The position numbers and the translations under genes were made by a program. A stretch of DNA of 64,000 nucleotides from Methanohalophilus sp. RSK (lineage in GTDB: Archaea > Halobacteriota > Methanosarcinia > Methanosarcinales > Methanosarcinaceae). The DNA lies in the NCBI RefSeq assembly GCF_003722075.1, contig NZ_RDSK01000015.1, positions 1 to 64,000 on the forward strand, read 5' to 3'. Shown piece by piece: positions 6,304-15,966 of the stretch. The notes beneath the pieces are model-generated. The model was not told the origin of the DNA. It did no database searches and saw nothing but the letters and a program-made list of their open reading frames with translations. Position 1 is the stretch's first letter; the number at the start of each line of letters is the position of its first letter.

Positions 6304-8946
6304 ATGGTGGAGGAAAATTGGTGCAGCATCTCTTCAGAAGATGTGTTTAATTTATTCAATAGTCATCCTGATGGTTTGAGTGAAGAAGAAGCAGAAGTAA
6401 GACTTGCAAGAGACGGTTACAATGAAGTAGCTACCAAGAAAGAGCACGGGAATATATACCGTTTCCTCAAACAATTTTCAAGCCCTTTGATATATTTGCT
6501 AATCGCTGCGGCAATTACCGTTTTTTTTCTGGATAAATACATAGATACCATTGTTATCCTGTTAGTAATTCTTGCAAATGCCATAATAGGGTTTATACAG
6601 GAAGGAAAAGCAAGGGATGCTCTTGCATCCTTAGCAAAGCTGCTTGTGCCTGAAGCAAGAGTCATGAGAAACAGAGTTAGTAAAATGATTCAGAGCAGGG
6701 AACTGGTTGTAGGTGATGTGGTACTGCTGGAATCAGGAGACAAAGTCCCAGCTGACATGAGAATGTTCTACACAAAGAACCTCCGAGCCGATGAATCTAT
6801 ACTTACGGGCGAGTCAATACCTGTGGAAAAAAAATCGGATGCAATCGATACAAAATGCGATTCTTTAAGTGACCAGAATAACGTATGCTTTGCAGGAACT
6901 TTGATAAATCAGGGACAAGGTAGGGGAATCGTAGTCGCCACTGGGAATAAGAGCCAAATTGGCCGCATATCTGAATTCATCAGGGAAAGTAAGGAAATTT
7001 CCACACCCCTTCTGCGTAAGCTGGAACATATGAGTGTCATACTGTCTGTGGCCATACTTATCATAGCCGCCCTGACATTCGTTTTTGGCCTGTTCAGAGG
7101 ATTTGAAACTGTTGAAATTTTCATGGCTTCAGTAAGCCTTGCTGTAGCTGCAATACCTGAAGGGTTGCCGGCTGTTATTACCATATCCATGGCCATAGGA
7201 ATTAACAGGATGGCATCAATGAATACCATCATCCGAACGATGCCTTCTGTCGAGACGCTTGGTAGTGCAACTGTGATCTGTACAGACAAAACTGGTACAC
7301 TTACTAAAAATCAAATGACTGTAACCCAAATTTATTCTTCGGGTAAATTATATGAACTTACGGGTACGGGTTATGTTCCAGAAGGAGATTTCCTGCTGGA
7401 TGGAACAAAAATTGATCCTTTGAAAAATAAAGCCCTTGTGGAAACACTAAGATCAGGGGTGCTGTGTAATGATGCTTCCTTCAAGGAAGTTGATAATATC
7501 GATGGTGACCCTACAGAAGGAGCACTGTTAATCTCGGGTATGAAGGCTGGAAATTTTTATCTATCCAGAAAGGACGTAATACCATTCGAGCCGGGAAAAA
7601 ATATCATGGCAACCCTGCATGAGAAGGAGGATGGCTCAAAGATCGTTTACGTAAAAGGTTCTCCAGAAAAGATATTGAGTCTGTGTGAGTTGCAATTTAA
7701 TGGTGAAGATGTAGAGCCATTAGATAAAAAAAGCATCAATCATGTTTCTGAACAAATGGCTTCAGGCGCTTTAAGGGTGCTTGGAATGGCATACAAGGAA
7801 ATGCCTGAAGATATGGAAAATATAGAAACAGAAGATATAAAAGATCTTGTATTCACCGGTCTTCAGGGTATGATGGATCCCCCCAGAGAGGGAGTCGCCG
7901 AAGCAATCGAAAAGTGCAAAACTGCAGGCATCCGAGTAACGATGATCACAGGAGACCACCTAAAGACTGCTTATGCTATAGCCAGAAAAATAGGTATTGA
8001 AACAGAAGGACCCCTTTCTGGAAAAGATATCGAATCCATGTCAGATGAGCATCTAAAAGAAAAGCTCAAATCAGTTTCTGTTTTTGCACGGACATCCCCA
8101 GAGGATAAACTGAGAATTGTCAAAGTTCTTAAAAAGATGGGGGAGATTGTCGCAGTAACCGGGGACGGTATAAATGATGCTCCGGCCCTGAAGACTGCTG
8201 ATATAGGTATCTCAATGGGTATTACTGGCACCGAAGCCGCTAAAGAGGCTTCCAATATGGTGTTGGCAGATGACAATTTCTCCTCCATTGTAGCTGCTAT
8301 TGAAGAAGGCAGGGATGTCTATAGCAAGATACAGAAGATTCTTATTTGGACACTACCCACAAACGGAGGACAGGCCCTGTCCATAGTGTTTGCTGTGATT
8401 CTGGGAATTACACTGCCTTTGGTGCCTCTACAGATTCTGTGGCTTAACACTGTCACAGCTATCGGTCTGGGTGTTCCCATAACAATTGAGCCAAAAGAAA
8501 AAGGTCTCCTAAAAAAACCACCAAGACCACCAAAAGAACCAATACTAACTCAGCTAATTAAAAATAGAGTACTATTTGTCTCACTACTCATCGTTGCAGG
8601 AGCTTATTTCAACTTCTTTATGAAACTGGAAAACGGTGGAAACCTTGATGCTGCACGCACTGTTGCTTTGAACACCATAGTGTTCTTCCAGATATTCTAC
8701 CTTTTCAACTCAAAGTCCATGTACCATTATGTTTTCAGGGACATATTTTCAAACAAGATAATGCTTTTGGGCATAGCTATTGTCATAGTACTACAGACAA
8801 TGATCACTTACATATCCTCTATAAACCAAATATTCTCTACCGCCCCTATCCAGACAATGGATTGGCTTATGGTAATAGTTGTTTCCAGCTCGGTGTTCTT
8901 CCTAATAGAGATTGAGAAGTATCTTCGCAAAAGAGGATCTTTTTAA
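6304..8946 (+). CDS. P2-type cation-transporting ATPase
   Basis: An 880-residue membrane pump with all P-type signatures: actuator loop LTGESIPV, phosphorylation site DKTGTLT (Asp328), M4 motif PEGLP (285-289) and hinge TGDGINDAP (619-627). Two N-terminal membrane pairs and a C-terminal bundle are evident, as in the eukaryote-like Ca2+/Na+/H+ ATPases. The substrate is uncertain. Compared with SERCA (known ligands Glu309, Asn768, Glu771, Asn796, Thr799, Asp800), Glu in M4 and Asn in M5 are kept, but the Glu771 position is Gln690 and the Asp800 position is Ala719 (WLNTVTAIGLG). A classical two-Ca2+ site is therefore unlikely. The gene stands alone, with a probable leaderless mRNA. Confidence 0.9.
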   Translation: MVEENWCSISSEDVFNLFNSHPDGLSEEEAEVRLARDGYNEVATKKEHGNIYRFLKQFSSPLIYLLIAAAITVFFLDKYIDTIVILLVILANAIIGFIQEGKARDALASLAKLLVPEARVMRNRVSKMIQSRELVVGDVVLLESGDKVPADMRMFYTKNLRADESILTGESIPVEKKSDAIDTKCDSLSDQNNVCFAGTLINQGQGRGIVVATGNKSQIGRISEFIRESKEISTPLLRKLEHMSVILSVAILIIAALTFVFGLFRGFETVEIFMASVSLAVAAIPEGLPAVITISMAIGINRMASMNTIIRTMPSVETLGSATVICTDKTGTLTKNQMTVTQIYSSGKLYELTGTGYVPEGDFLLDGTKIDPLKNKALVETLRSGVLCNDASFKEVDNIDGDPTEGALLISGMKAGNFYLSRKDVIPFEPGKNIMATLHEKEDGSKIVYVKGSPEKILSLCELQFNGEDVEPLDKKSINHVSEQMASGALRVLGMAYKEMPEDMENIETEDIKDLVFTGLQGMMDPPREGVAEAIEKCKTAGIRVTMITGDHLKTAYAIARKIGIETEGPLSGKDIESMSDEHLKEKLKSVSVFARTSPEDKLRIVKVLKKMGEIVAVTGDGINDAPALKTADIGISMGITGTEAAKEASNMVLADDNFSSIVAAIEEGRDVYSKIQKILIWTLPTNGGQALSIVFAVILGITLPLVPLQILWLNTVTAIGLGVPITIEPKEKGLLKKPPRPPKEPILTQLIKNRVLFVSLLIVAGAYFNFFMKLENGGNLDAARTVALNTIVFFQIFYLFNSKSMYHYVFRDIFSNKIMLLGIAIVIVLQTMITYISSINQIFSTAPIQTMDWLMVIVVSSSVFFLIEIEKYLRKRGSF

Positions 8947-9059
8947 TAATTACTTTTTGTAAAAAGTTAATAAAATGGTATATGACTGGATAATCTGTAT
9001 TTACAAAAGTATTCAAAATGATGAAGTCAGTTGACAAAAGATAAGATTAGCCAAGTTAA

Positions 9060-9183
9060 GATAAAATATGACAAGAATACAGAATCTCTTGGACTGCAAC
9101 TTGTAACCAATCTTGTTTCCCAGATAGACGGTACAATAGACCTGAACACGGATGAAGGTACGACTTTCACGATACACTTCTGA
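9060..9183 (+). pseudogene. C-terminal scrap of a sensory histidine kinase
   Basis: The plus strand reads [20 protein letters not shown] followed by [14 protein letters not shown] and a TGA. This is the G2-box end of the HATPase domain as found in the soluble PAS-type histidine kinases of Methanosarcinaceae. Nothing of the kinase remains upstream. The fragment lies between the P-type ATPase and the convergent ppsA. Confidence 0.75.
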
Positions 9184-9252
9184 CTACAGGAAAAATCATA
9201 TCTGACCTGAAAAGTAATGATAGCAACCCCGGAAAAGGTTGCTGAAATGTTT

Positions 9253-11660
9253 TCACTTCCCAATACTTTTCTCGGTTTCCATCACCTTGAGATATATTTT
9301 GAGTATCGAATCCGGGTTCAGAGAAATGGAATCAATACCTTCTTGCACCAGAAACTCAGCAAAATCCGGGAAATCACTTGGCGCCTGACCACAGATCCCA
9401 CTATGCTTATTGTTTCGTTTTGCACCTTTTATTGCCATAGATACAATCTTTTTTACGGCTTCATCCCTCTCATCAAAGGTTGAAGCCAGGATCTCTGAAT
9501 CCCGATCAACACCCAGTGTGAGTTGTGTCAGATCATTGGACCCGATAGAAAAACCATCGAAGTATTTGCTGAATTCATCGATCAGGAGTGCATTACTGGG
9601 AATTTCACACATCACATATACCTGCAGGTCATTTTCACCCCTTTTCAGGCCGTGTTTGTCCATTTCTTCGATAACTTTGCGGGCTTCCTCTACACGTCTG
9701 CAGAAAGGAATCATCAGAATAAGGTTCGTAAGCCCCATTTCATCCCTAACCTTTTTCATAGCCCTGCATTCAAGGGCAAATCCTTCCCTGTACCTTTCGT
9801 CATAATAACGCGAAGCTCCCCGGAAACCAAGCATAGGATTACTTTCCTTTATCTCAAAATCTTCCCCACCCAACAGGGTTGCATATTCATTGGATTTGAA
9901 ATCACTCATGCGCACAACTACAGGTTTTGGGTAAAATGCAGCTGTGATTGTCGCGACACCTTCAGCCAGCCTGTCCACAAAGTATTCACTTTTATCCGAA
10001 TACCCCTGTGTCAATTTTTCAATCCGATCGACTGCATCTTGGTCTTTGACCTTTTCTGTATGAACCAGGGCCATCGGATGAATCCCAATATAGCTGTTTA
10101 TGATAAACTCAAGCCGGGCCAGCCCGATTCCATCATTGGGTACCCGGGACAGTGCAAAAGCCTCTTCAGGATTTCCCAGATTCATCATTATTTCTGTTTG
10201 GGTCTTGCTAACATCTTCCAGCTCTGTGGTTTCCTTATGGAATGTAAGTTGGCCTTCATAGACCCTGCCTGTATCCCCTTCAGCGCAGCTTACAGTGATT
10301 TGCCTACCGGTTTCAAGGATTTCTGTACTGCCATCCGCCCCCACAACCGCGGGTATGTCAAGCTCACGACTGACAATAGCTGCATGACATGTCCTGCCTC
10401 CTTTGTTGGTAATAATAGCTGCCGCATTTTTCATCACAGGTTCCCAATCCGGAGTGGTCGTATCTGCCACCAGAATTTCCCCGCGTTTGAAGGAAGATAA
10501 ACCAGAGACATCTTTGATAACATGCGCCTTTCCAGAAGATATCCTGTCTCCAACACTTCTGCCTGTGACAAGCACTTGCCTTTTTCATCCATGTAATAGG
10601 TTTCAAGCACATCCTTCCGTTTCTGGGATTGTACGGTCTCCGGCCTTGCCTGAACGATGAATATTTCCCCTGTCTCACCGTCCTTTGCCCACTCTATATC
10701 CATAGGCATTGTCTTATTCGATTTGCCAGAATAGTGTTTCTCAATCGTGACAGCATACCTGGCAAGCTGTAGTATCTCCTCATTGCTGATGCAGAAGTTT
10801 TTTCTGTCAATTTCGGGCACTTCCACATTACGCGTCAGTACCCTGGAATCACCGCGGCCGTAGATCATCTTAATCTCTTTGCTGCCAACCTTTTTGCGGA
10901 TAATGGGCCTATAACCTTCCTTGAGGGTTGGTTTGAATACGTAGAACTCATCCGGATTTACCAGTCCCTGTACGATATTCTCACCTAAACCATATGAGCC
11001 GGTGATAAAGACAACATCCTCAAAGCCAGTTTCTGTATCGATGGTGAACATCACTCCGCTGGATGCAAGATCGGAACGCACCATTTTCATTATGCCAATC
11101 GACAGGCCCACATCGAAATGATCGAATTTGTTATTTATCCTGTAGGAAATGGCCCGGTCGGTGAACAACGAGGCAAAACAGCGGCTGCATGCATCATTCA
11201 GGGCGTGGTAGCCATGGATATTGAGATAAGTTTCCTGCTGGCCTGCAAAAGATGCATTCGGGAGGTCTTCAGCAGTGGCTGAACTGCGTACTGCAACATC
11301 GGTGTCGACACCATACTGTTCACACAGTTTGTCGTATGCAGTTTTAATTTCATTCCAGAGGTCATCAGGGATCGGTGCATCCAGGATTATGTGTCGTGCC
11401 TTTTTGCCGATGACAGCAAGGTTGCTGAGATTCTTCGTGTCCAATTCATCCAGAATCTTTCGTAAATCTCCCAGCACACCTGCTGAGTCCAGAACATGCC
11501 AGTAGGCCTCAGCAGTAATTGCAAAACCGTTTGGAATCCGAATATCCTTATCCGTAAGTTCCCTGTACATTTCACCCAGCGATGCATTTTTCCCTCCCAC
11601 CAGGGACACATCATCAATCGTAATCTCTTCAAACCATCGTATGTATTTGTTATCGCTCAT
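9253..11660 (-). pseudogene. ppsA: Phosphoenolpyruvate synthase, frameshifted
   Basis: Makes PEP from pyruvate and ATP in gluconeogenesis. The N-terminal part (from ATG 11660, ribosome binding site GTGGGGTT) has the pyruvate-phosphate dikinase ATP-binding domain (LVGGKNASLGEM, VAVRSSATAEDLPNASFAGQ, IFIVQARPETV). The remainder, in another frame from about 10577 down to 9253, has the phosphohistidine domain (NKGGRTCHAAIVSREL) and the PEP-binding barrel (SIGSNDLTQLTLGVDRDS, HSGICGQAPSDF). The frames join at GGCAAGTG, where one lost A would restore GGC-AAA-GTG-CTT. The joined protein would be about 802 aa, normal for the family, and both halves are otherwise undamaged. A sequencing error, a recent mutation or slippage are all possible. 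Confidence 0.85.
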
Positions 11661-11822
11661 TGTAACCCCACTACTATTTTCAATTTGTTGGTTATATGAT
11701 TCCGGAAAGTATTATGTGTTCCTGTGGGTTATAAAAATCCATAATTGAACAAACTGCGATACTTTTAATAACGATTAAGAACAAATGGATAAGGAAGTTA
11801 TGAGGGTAAATTATCTGGGGCC

Positions 11823-11952
11823 GAGATTGTCGGAAAAGCCCATATTCAAGAAAATTATAACATATCCATTAAATACAGTGCACCACAGCATAACGTTTTA
11901 CTTTCAGCCATTGCTTGAAATGTTTCGATTTCACCACTTTTCCGACAGTCTC
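11823..11952. repeat. MITE-like 130-bp element with terminal inverted repeats
   Basis: GAGATTGTCGGAAAAG (11823-11838) and CTTTTCCGACAGTCTC (11937-11952) are inverted repeats with one mismatch. Between them the minus strand encodes VVKSKHFKQWLKVKRYAVVH, then CI and a stop, which looks like a transposase tail. The piece therefore seems to be an internally deleted derivative of a DDE-type insertion sequence with both ends kept. No clear target duplication was found. It lies between ppsA and sufC. Confidence 0.6.
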
Positions 11953-12085
11953 TTAAACAATTCATTCTGTTTAAGCTTCCTATCCAGCCATAACAAATAA
12001 TTTTTTAAACATCAGGATAGATGTAAGTGGTTAATAGCATCATCTAGCTGAAAATAGTCATTATGAATAATAAGCGGAGGATTAC

Positions 12086-12826
12086 ATGTTAGAAGTAAAG
12101 GACCTTACTGTTGAGGTTGGTGGAAAAGAGCTGCTAAAAAATGTCAACCTCAAAGTGGAAAAGGGTTATACAAATGTTATTCTGGGCCCTAACGGTGCAG
12201 GTAAATCTGCTCTTTTGATGACATTGATGGGTTTTAGTGGTTACAAGATAGTAAGTGGCCAGATACTATTCAAAGGTGAGGATATTACTCATATGTCTAT
12301 TGATGAAAGGGCAACAAGAGGAATTGGGATTATGACCCAGCGCCCTCCGAATATGACAGGAGTAAAACTGAAAAATCTCGTGAAACTTATAGCAGGGGAC
12401 AGAGATATGGAACACACAGCTGAGTCCCTTGATATGATGCGTTTTATGGAAAGAGATATTAATGTGGGATTTTCAGGTGGAGAAATCAAAAGGTCCGAAT
12501 TATTACAACTTGCTGCCCAGAGACCATGTATCTATTTGTTTGATGAGCCGGAATCTGGTGTAGACCTTATGAGCATTGACATCATTGGAAACACAATAAA
12601 TAATCTGGTTCATGGTGATACCTGTCCGGGTGACCGTAAAGGCCATGGCAAGTCCGCTTTAATAATTACACATACCGGCCAAATTCTGGATTACATAGAA
12701 GCAGATCGTGCTTATGTCCTTTGCAACGGAACAATAATGTGCGAGGGTAATCCAAGGGAGATGCTTCAGGAAATCAAAGAAAACGGTTATGAGGAGTGTA
12801 TTACATGCAAACTGAAGAAAGCCTGA
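12086..12826 (+). CDS. sufC: SufC, Fe-S cluster assembly ATPase
   Basis: An ABC-type ATPase of 246 residues that drives the SufB-type scaffold. Walker A is GPNGAGKSALLMTLMG (about residues 35-50), followed by the Q-loop MTQRPPNMTGV, signature GFSGGEIKRSELLQLA, Walker B IYLFDEPESGVD and H-loop LIITHTG. The FDEPESGVD form and the insert with GDRKGHGKSALI are typical of archaeal SufC. A strong GCGGAGG precedes the ATG. It overlaps sufB by 22 nt, so the two are translationally coupled. Archaea commonly use this minimal SufBC pair for Fe-S cluster building. Confidence 0.95.
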   Translation: MLEVKDLTVEVGGKELLKNVNLKVEKGYTNVILGPNGAGKSALLMTLMGFSGYKIVSGQILFKGEDITHMSIDERATRGIGIMTQRPPNMTGVKLKNLVKLIAGDRDMEHTAESLDMMRFMERDINVGFSGGEIKRSELLQLAAQRPCIYLFDEPESGVDLMSIDIIGNTINNLVHGDTCPGDRKGHGKSALIITHTGQILDYIEADRAYVLCNGTIMCEGNPREMLQEIKENGYEECITCKLKKA

Positions 12827-14028
12827 AAAAAAGGGCAGAAGCAGCACTACAAAAGGAAGCTGCATACGGAGAGAAATTCGATCTGGATGAGTATGCAATT
12901 GCTCCAAAGGAAACTAAATACACTGATAACCTGAAAGAACTCGATGAAAAATCACAGAGAACTCTGCTCAATGTAGGGGTTATTCCCAGCGGGGAAGGGA
13001 GAGGCGGCAGTCTGGTAATGGTTGATAATGCCATATCCCATTCCTCAGTTTCCGATAAAGAAATTGAATTGATGCCTCTTCACTTCGCAATGCAAAAACA
13101 TGATTGGCTGAAAGATTATTCCTGGAATTTGGTGCCTGTGGATGCAGATAAATACACTGCGACCAGTTATCTGGAAAACGCCAATGGTTATTTTATAAGA
13201 GCTCCTAAAGGAGTGAAAACAAAATTACCCATCCAAACCTGTCTGCTAATGGGTTCAAAAGACGTCTCTCAGACAGTTCACAATATTGTAATAGTAGAAG
13301 AAAATGCCAGATTGGATGTGATTACCGGCTGCTCCACAGGTAGCGATGTGGACAAAGCTATGCATCTGGGCATTTCGGAAATGTATGTTAAGAAGGGTGG
13401 TACTCTAAACTTTACCATGATCCATAATTGGGCAGAGCAAATTGGTGTACGTCCCAGAACAGTAATTCATCTGGAAGAAGGTGCCACCTTCATTAACAAT
13501 TATGTTACGCTCAAAGCAGTCAAATCCATTCAGAGTTATCCGACAGCGCACCTTACAGGCAAGGGAGCATTTGCCAGGTTTAATACCATTGCTGTGGGAC
13601 ATCCCGGTTCTGAATTGGATCTTGGTAGCCGTGTTATATTTGATGCACCCAACACAAAAGCAGAGCTTGTCTCCAGAACGATCACAACTGGTGGGACTGT
13701 TATTGCAAGAGGAGAAATGATAGGGAATGAAGTCCAGTCAAAGGGTCATTTAGAATGTCACGGACTTGTCCTGAACAATAAGGGAACACAGAGGGCAATC
13801 CCCATCCTTGAAGCAAACGTGGATGATATTGAACTGACACACGAAGCAGCAGTTGGCAGGATTGCAAGGGAACAGGTAGAATACCTTATGGCGCGTGGTC
13901 TTTCTGAAGAAGAGGCTGTAGGAATGATAGTGCGTGGTTTCCTTGATGTAGGTATATCCGGAATCCCGGATGAACTGCAGAAAGATATTGATGAAACAAT
14001 CGCACAGATTGGCAAAAGTGCAATGTGA
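12805..14028 (+). CDS. sufB: SufB/SufD-family Fe-S cluster scaffold
   Basis: 407 residues with a right-handed beta-helix core. Diagnostic blocks are LPIQTCLLMGSKDVSQTVHN, LDVITGCSTGSDVDKAMHLG, LNFTMIHNWAEQIGVRPRT and the C-terminal region IPILEANVDDIELTHEAAVG, which matches SufB/SufD. It presumably forms a complex with SufC and assembles [Fe-S] clusters in the cytoplasm. I chose the ATG at 12805 rather than a GTG three codons earlier, because GAGGAG lies about 8 nt before the ATG and overlaps the GTG. Only one B/D-type protein is present, so it probably works as a homodimer. Confidence 0.93.
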   Translation: MQTEESLKKRAEAALQKEAAYGEKFDLDEYAIAPKETKYTDNLKELDEKSQRTLLNVGVIPSGEGRGGSLVMVDNAISHSSVSDKEIELMPLHFAMQKHDWLKDYSWNLVPVDADKYTATSYLENANGYFIRAPKGVKTKLPIQTCLLMGSKDVSQTVHNIVIVEENARLDVITGCSTGSDVDKAMHLGISEMYVKKGGTLNFTMIHNWAEQIGVRPRTVIHLEEGATFINNYVTLKAVKSIQSYPTAHLTGKGAFARFNTIAVGHPGSELDLGSRVIFDAPNTKAELVSRTITTGGTVIARGEMIGNEVQSKGHLECHGLVLNNKGTQRAIPILEANVDDIELTHEAAVGRIAREQVEYLMARGLSEEEAVGMIVRGFLDVGISGIPDELQKDIDETIAQIGKSAM

Positions 14029-14061
14029 TGCAATAAGCATCACATATTCACTCTTTTTAGA

Positions 14062-14739
14062 TCAGTCACTTACCTTTTTTGCAGCTTCATCCAGTTCTTT
14101 TAGTTTTGTAGGAATAGGATTATCCTTCAGAAGTTTTGCCATATAAGCAAGATTGTTTACCATATACCTGACAGTCCTGTTTGTGTAGAGGTGTTTGTCT
14201 CCTCCTGCATCAATATAGCTTGGACCCGGACCTGCATCACCCACCCAGTAACAATCAGCATTCGGGGGAATTGTACAACCAAGGTGGGTCAAATTGAAAA
14301 GTGTATTTGCAGAAACATTGTGTGCTCCATCCTCATTGCCCGTCACAATAACTCCGGCTACCTTACCATAAAGTGGATATTGCCCGGTCTCGGGGTCAGC
14401 ATCTGCATAAGATCCGTCCAATCTTTCAAGTACCATCTGTGCCACTGCAGATCTTACTCCAAACCATATGGGAGATCCAATGATGAGTATATCACAGGCT
14501 TTTATTTTTTCAAGAATCTCTGGCCACTCATCATCGCCTCCTTCATCCGAGGAAACCCCAAAAGCTATATTGTGGTCTACAATGCGTATTACCTCACTAT
14601 CTACACCAATATCCTGAAACAGTTCAACTGCTTTATCTATAAGGGCTCTTGTATGCGATATTTCAGGTGATTTCTTCAGTGTACAGTTTAAAAAGAGCGC
14701 TTTCAATGACATAATAAATATGTTGGTCAGTTGTGACAT
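14062..14739 (-). CDS. Flavodoxin-fold NAD(P)H-dependent oxidoreductase
   Basis: 225 residues with the FMN-binding flavodoxin fold: start KALFLNCTLKKSPEISHTRAL (phosphate loop), ILIIGSPIWFGVRSAVAQMV (FMN loop), and VAGVIVTGNEDGAHNVSA. It resembles WrbA/NADPH-dependent FMN reductase proteins. The substrate is unknown. The first ATG has GGAAAAGG 4 nt upstream and was chosen over ATG 14712. The gene converges with sufB. The C-terminal stretch after DAGPGPSYIDAGG is helical and rich in lysine. Confidence 0.85.
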   Translation of the reverse strand: MSQLTNIFIMSLKALFLNCTLKKSPEISHTRALIDKAVELFQDIGVDSEVIRIVDHNIAFGVSSDEGGDDEWPEILEKIKACDILIIGSPIWFGVRSAVAQMVLERLDGSYADADPETGQYPLYGKVAGVIVTGNEDGAHNVSANTLFNLTHLGCTIPPNADCYWVGDAGPGPSYIDAGGDKHLYTNRTVRYMVNNLAYMAKLLKDNPIPTKLKELDEAAKKVSD

Positions 14740-14807
14740 ATAACCTTTTCCTAAAATGAAATGAGTTACAAATGTAGCAAATTATAAATAATTCCTTCAG
14801 TAACTGA

Positions 14808-14960
14808 TACAGCCCTTGTGGGCTTGGAGAGTTGATATTTGAAGGGCTGATCAGTTTCAACAATGAAAAAATATTTGCAGGAGCAATCCCGGCAATTTTG
14901 ATTCCCCTCATTATAGATGTGGGATTCACAGCCCTTGAAAAACGCCTGATGCCATTTTAA
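14808..14960 (+). pseudogene. C-terminal scrap of a glycine-betaine/choline ABC permease
   Basis: The plus strand reads GLGELIFEGLISFNNEKIFA, then GAIPAILIPLIIDVGFTALE and KRLMPF before TAA. The blocks GLGELIF, GAIPA and LE(K/R)RL are the conserved end of OpuAB/ProW-type permeases for compatible solutes. A TGA precedes it in frame and no transporter genes flank it. It marks a lost osmoprotectant uptake operon, which fits a salt-adapted host. Confidence 0.8.
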
Positions 14961-14974
14961 TATAAGAATACAGA

Positions 14975-15883
14975 TTAAACTTCAAGCATCCGGTCAAGGG
15001 CTTCTTTTGCCTTTTCTCTTATACTTTCTTCTACAGTCACTTCATATTGCATTTTTTCCATTGAATCCAGCAAAATGGAAGGTGTAATCATTTTCATGTT
15101 GGCACATGAGGCAAAGGGAGACCCAAAATAGAACGTTTTATCGGGATGTTGCTCCTTGAGCCTGCAGAGAATACCATTTTCCGTCCCGATAATAAACTCG
15201 TTTACATCTGGTTTGCCCGCCCTTTCAATAATTCCCGAGGTACTGAGTACGGCATCTGCCATTTCAACAACTTCAGGCCTGCATTCCGGATGAGCCAGGA
15301 ATTCAGCATCCGGATGCTCCTGTTTTGCCAGTATAATTTCTTCTGGCATTATCTGGTGATGAACCGGACAATAACCTTCCCAGGGGATTATTTGTTTTTC
15401 TGTGTGAAGGGAGACATAATGTGCCAGGTTCTTATCCGGCACAAATATCACTTTATCTTCTTCAAGGGAATTTACCACATTGACAGCATTTGAGGAAGTA
15501 CAACATATATCGCTTTCTGCCTTTACAGCCGCTGAGGAATTAACATAACATACAACTGCAGCATCGGGGTTGTTTGTTTTTGCTTGTCTGAGGGATGGCA
15601 CATCAACCATTGCTGCCATAGGACAATGAGCATCCTTTGCAGGCAGTAGTACCTGCTTATCCGGGGAAAGGATGGCTGCACTTTCCGCCATGAAATCCAC
15701 TCCGCAAAAGACAATGACATCACAGTCATGTTCCACTGCCTGACGGCTCAGTCCAAGTGAATCACCCGTATAATCTGCCAGTTGCTGTATTTCACATCGC
15801 TGGTAATTATGGGCCAGAATAACAGCATTCATTTTTGTCTTCAGTTCTTCAATTTTAGCAATTATTTGATCCATATAAATCAT
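14975..15883 (-). CDS. nadA: Quinolinate synthase NadA
   Basis: Condenses iminoaspartate with dihydroxyacetone phosphate to quinolinate in NAD synthesis. The protein carries one [4Fe-4S] cluster. The three ligand regions are present: [26 protein letters not shown] and the late [11 protein letters not shown]. The N-terminal motif [20 protein letters not shown] and the block [20 protein letters not shown] are typical. Length is 302 aa, normal for archaeal NadA. An alternative ATG lies three codons downstream (MDQIIAK). No nadB or nadC accompanies it here. The gene shares its promoter region with the divergent copper chaperone. Confidence 0.95.
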   Translation of the reverse strand: MIYMDQIIAKIEELKTKMNAVILAHNYQRCEIQQLADYTGDSLGLSRQAVEHDCDVIVFCGVDFMAESAAILSPDKQVLLPAKDAHCPMAAMVDVPSLRQAKTNNPDAAVVCYVNSSAAVKAESDICCTSSNAVNVVNSLEEDKVIFVPDKNLAHYVSLHTEKQIIPWEGYCPVHHQIMPEEIILAKQEHPDAEFLAHPECRPEVVEMADAVLSTSGIIERAGKPDVNEFIIGTENGILCRLKEQHPDKTFYFGSPFASCANMKMITPSILLDSMEKMQYEVTVEESIREKAKEALDRMLEV

Positions 15884-15909
15884 CTTAATCTCTACTTCAC
15901 GGCGTTAAC

Positions 15910-15930
15910 TATATTTGTGAGGCAAATATA
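15910..15930. promoter_or_regulatory. Inverted repeat in the nadA/copper-chaperone promoter region
   Basis: TATATTTG-tgagg-CAAATATA is a perfect 8-bp inverted repeat in the 83-bp gap between divergent genes. Both arms contain TATA-like sequence, so it may be paired TATA boxes, an operator over them, or both. Which gene it controls is not clear. Confidence 0.45.
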
Positions 15931-15966
15931 TTAAATTGTTGGACGAAACCAAACAGGTGATATTTT

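Noticed and set aside
9523-10500. Long plus-strand frame of 325 codons opposite ppsA
   Set aside because: It mirrors the coding strand of PEP synthase, whose conserved motifs are unmistakable. The plus-strand product is Cys/Phe-rich without domains.
11785-12000. 71-codon plus-strand frame over the MITE-like element
   Set aside because: It runs across both inverted repeats and does not look like a protein. The transposase-like piece is on the other strand.
14663-14929. 88-codon minus-strand frame upstream of the flavodoxin-like gene
   Set aside because: It overlaps the betaine-permease scrap, which has clear homology on the plus strand.
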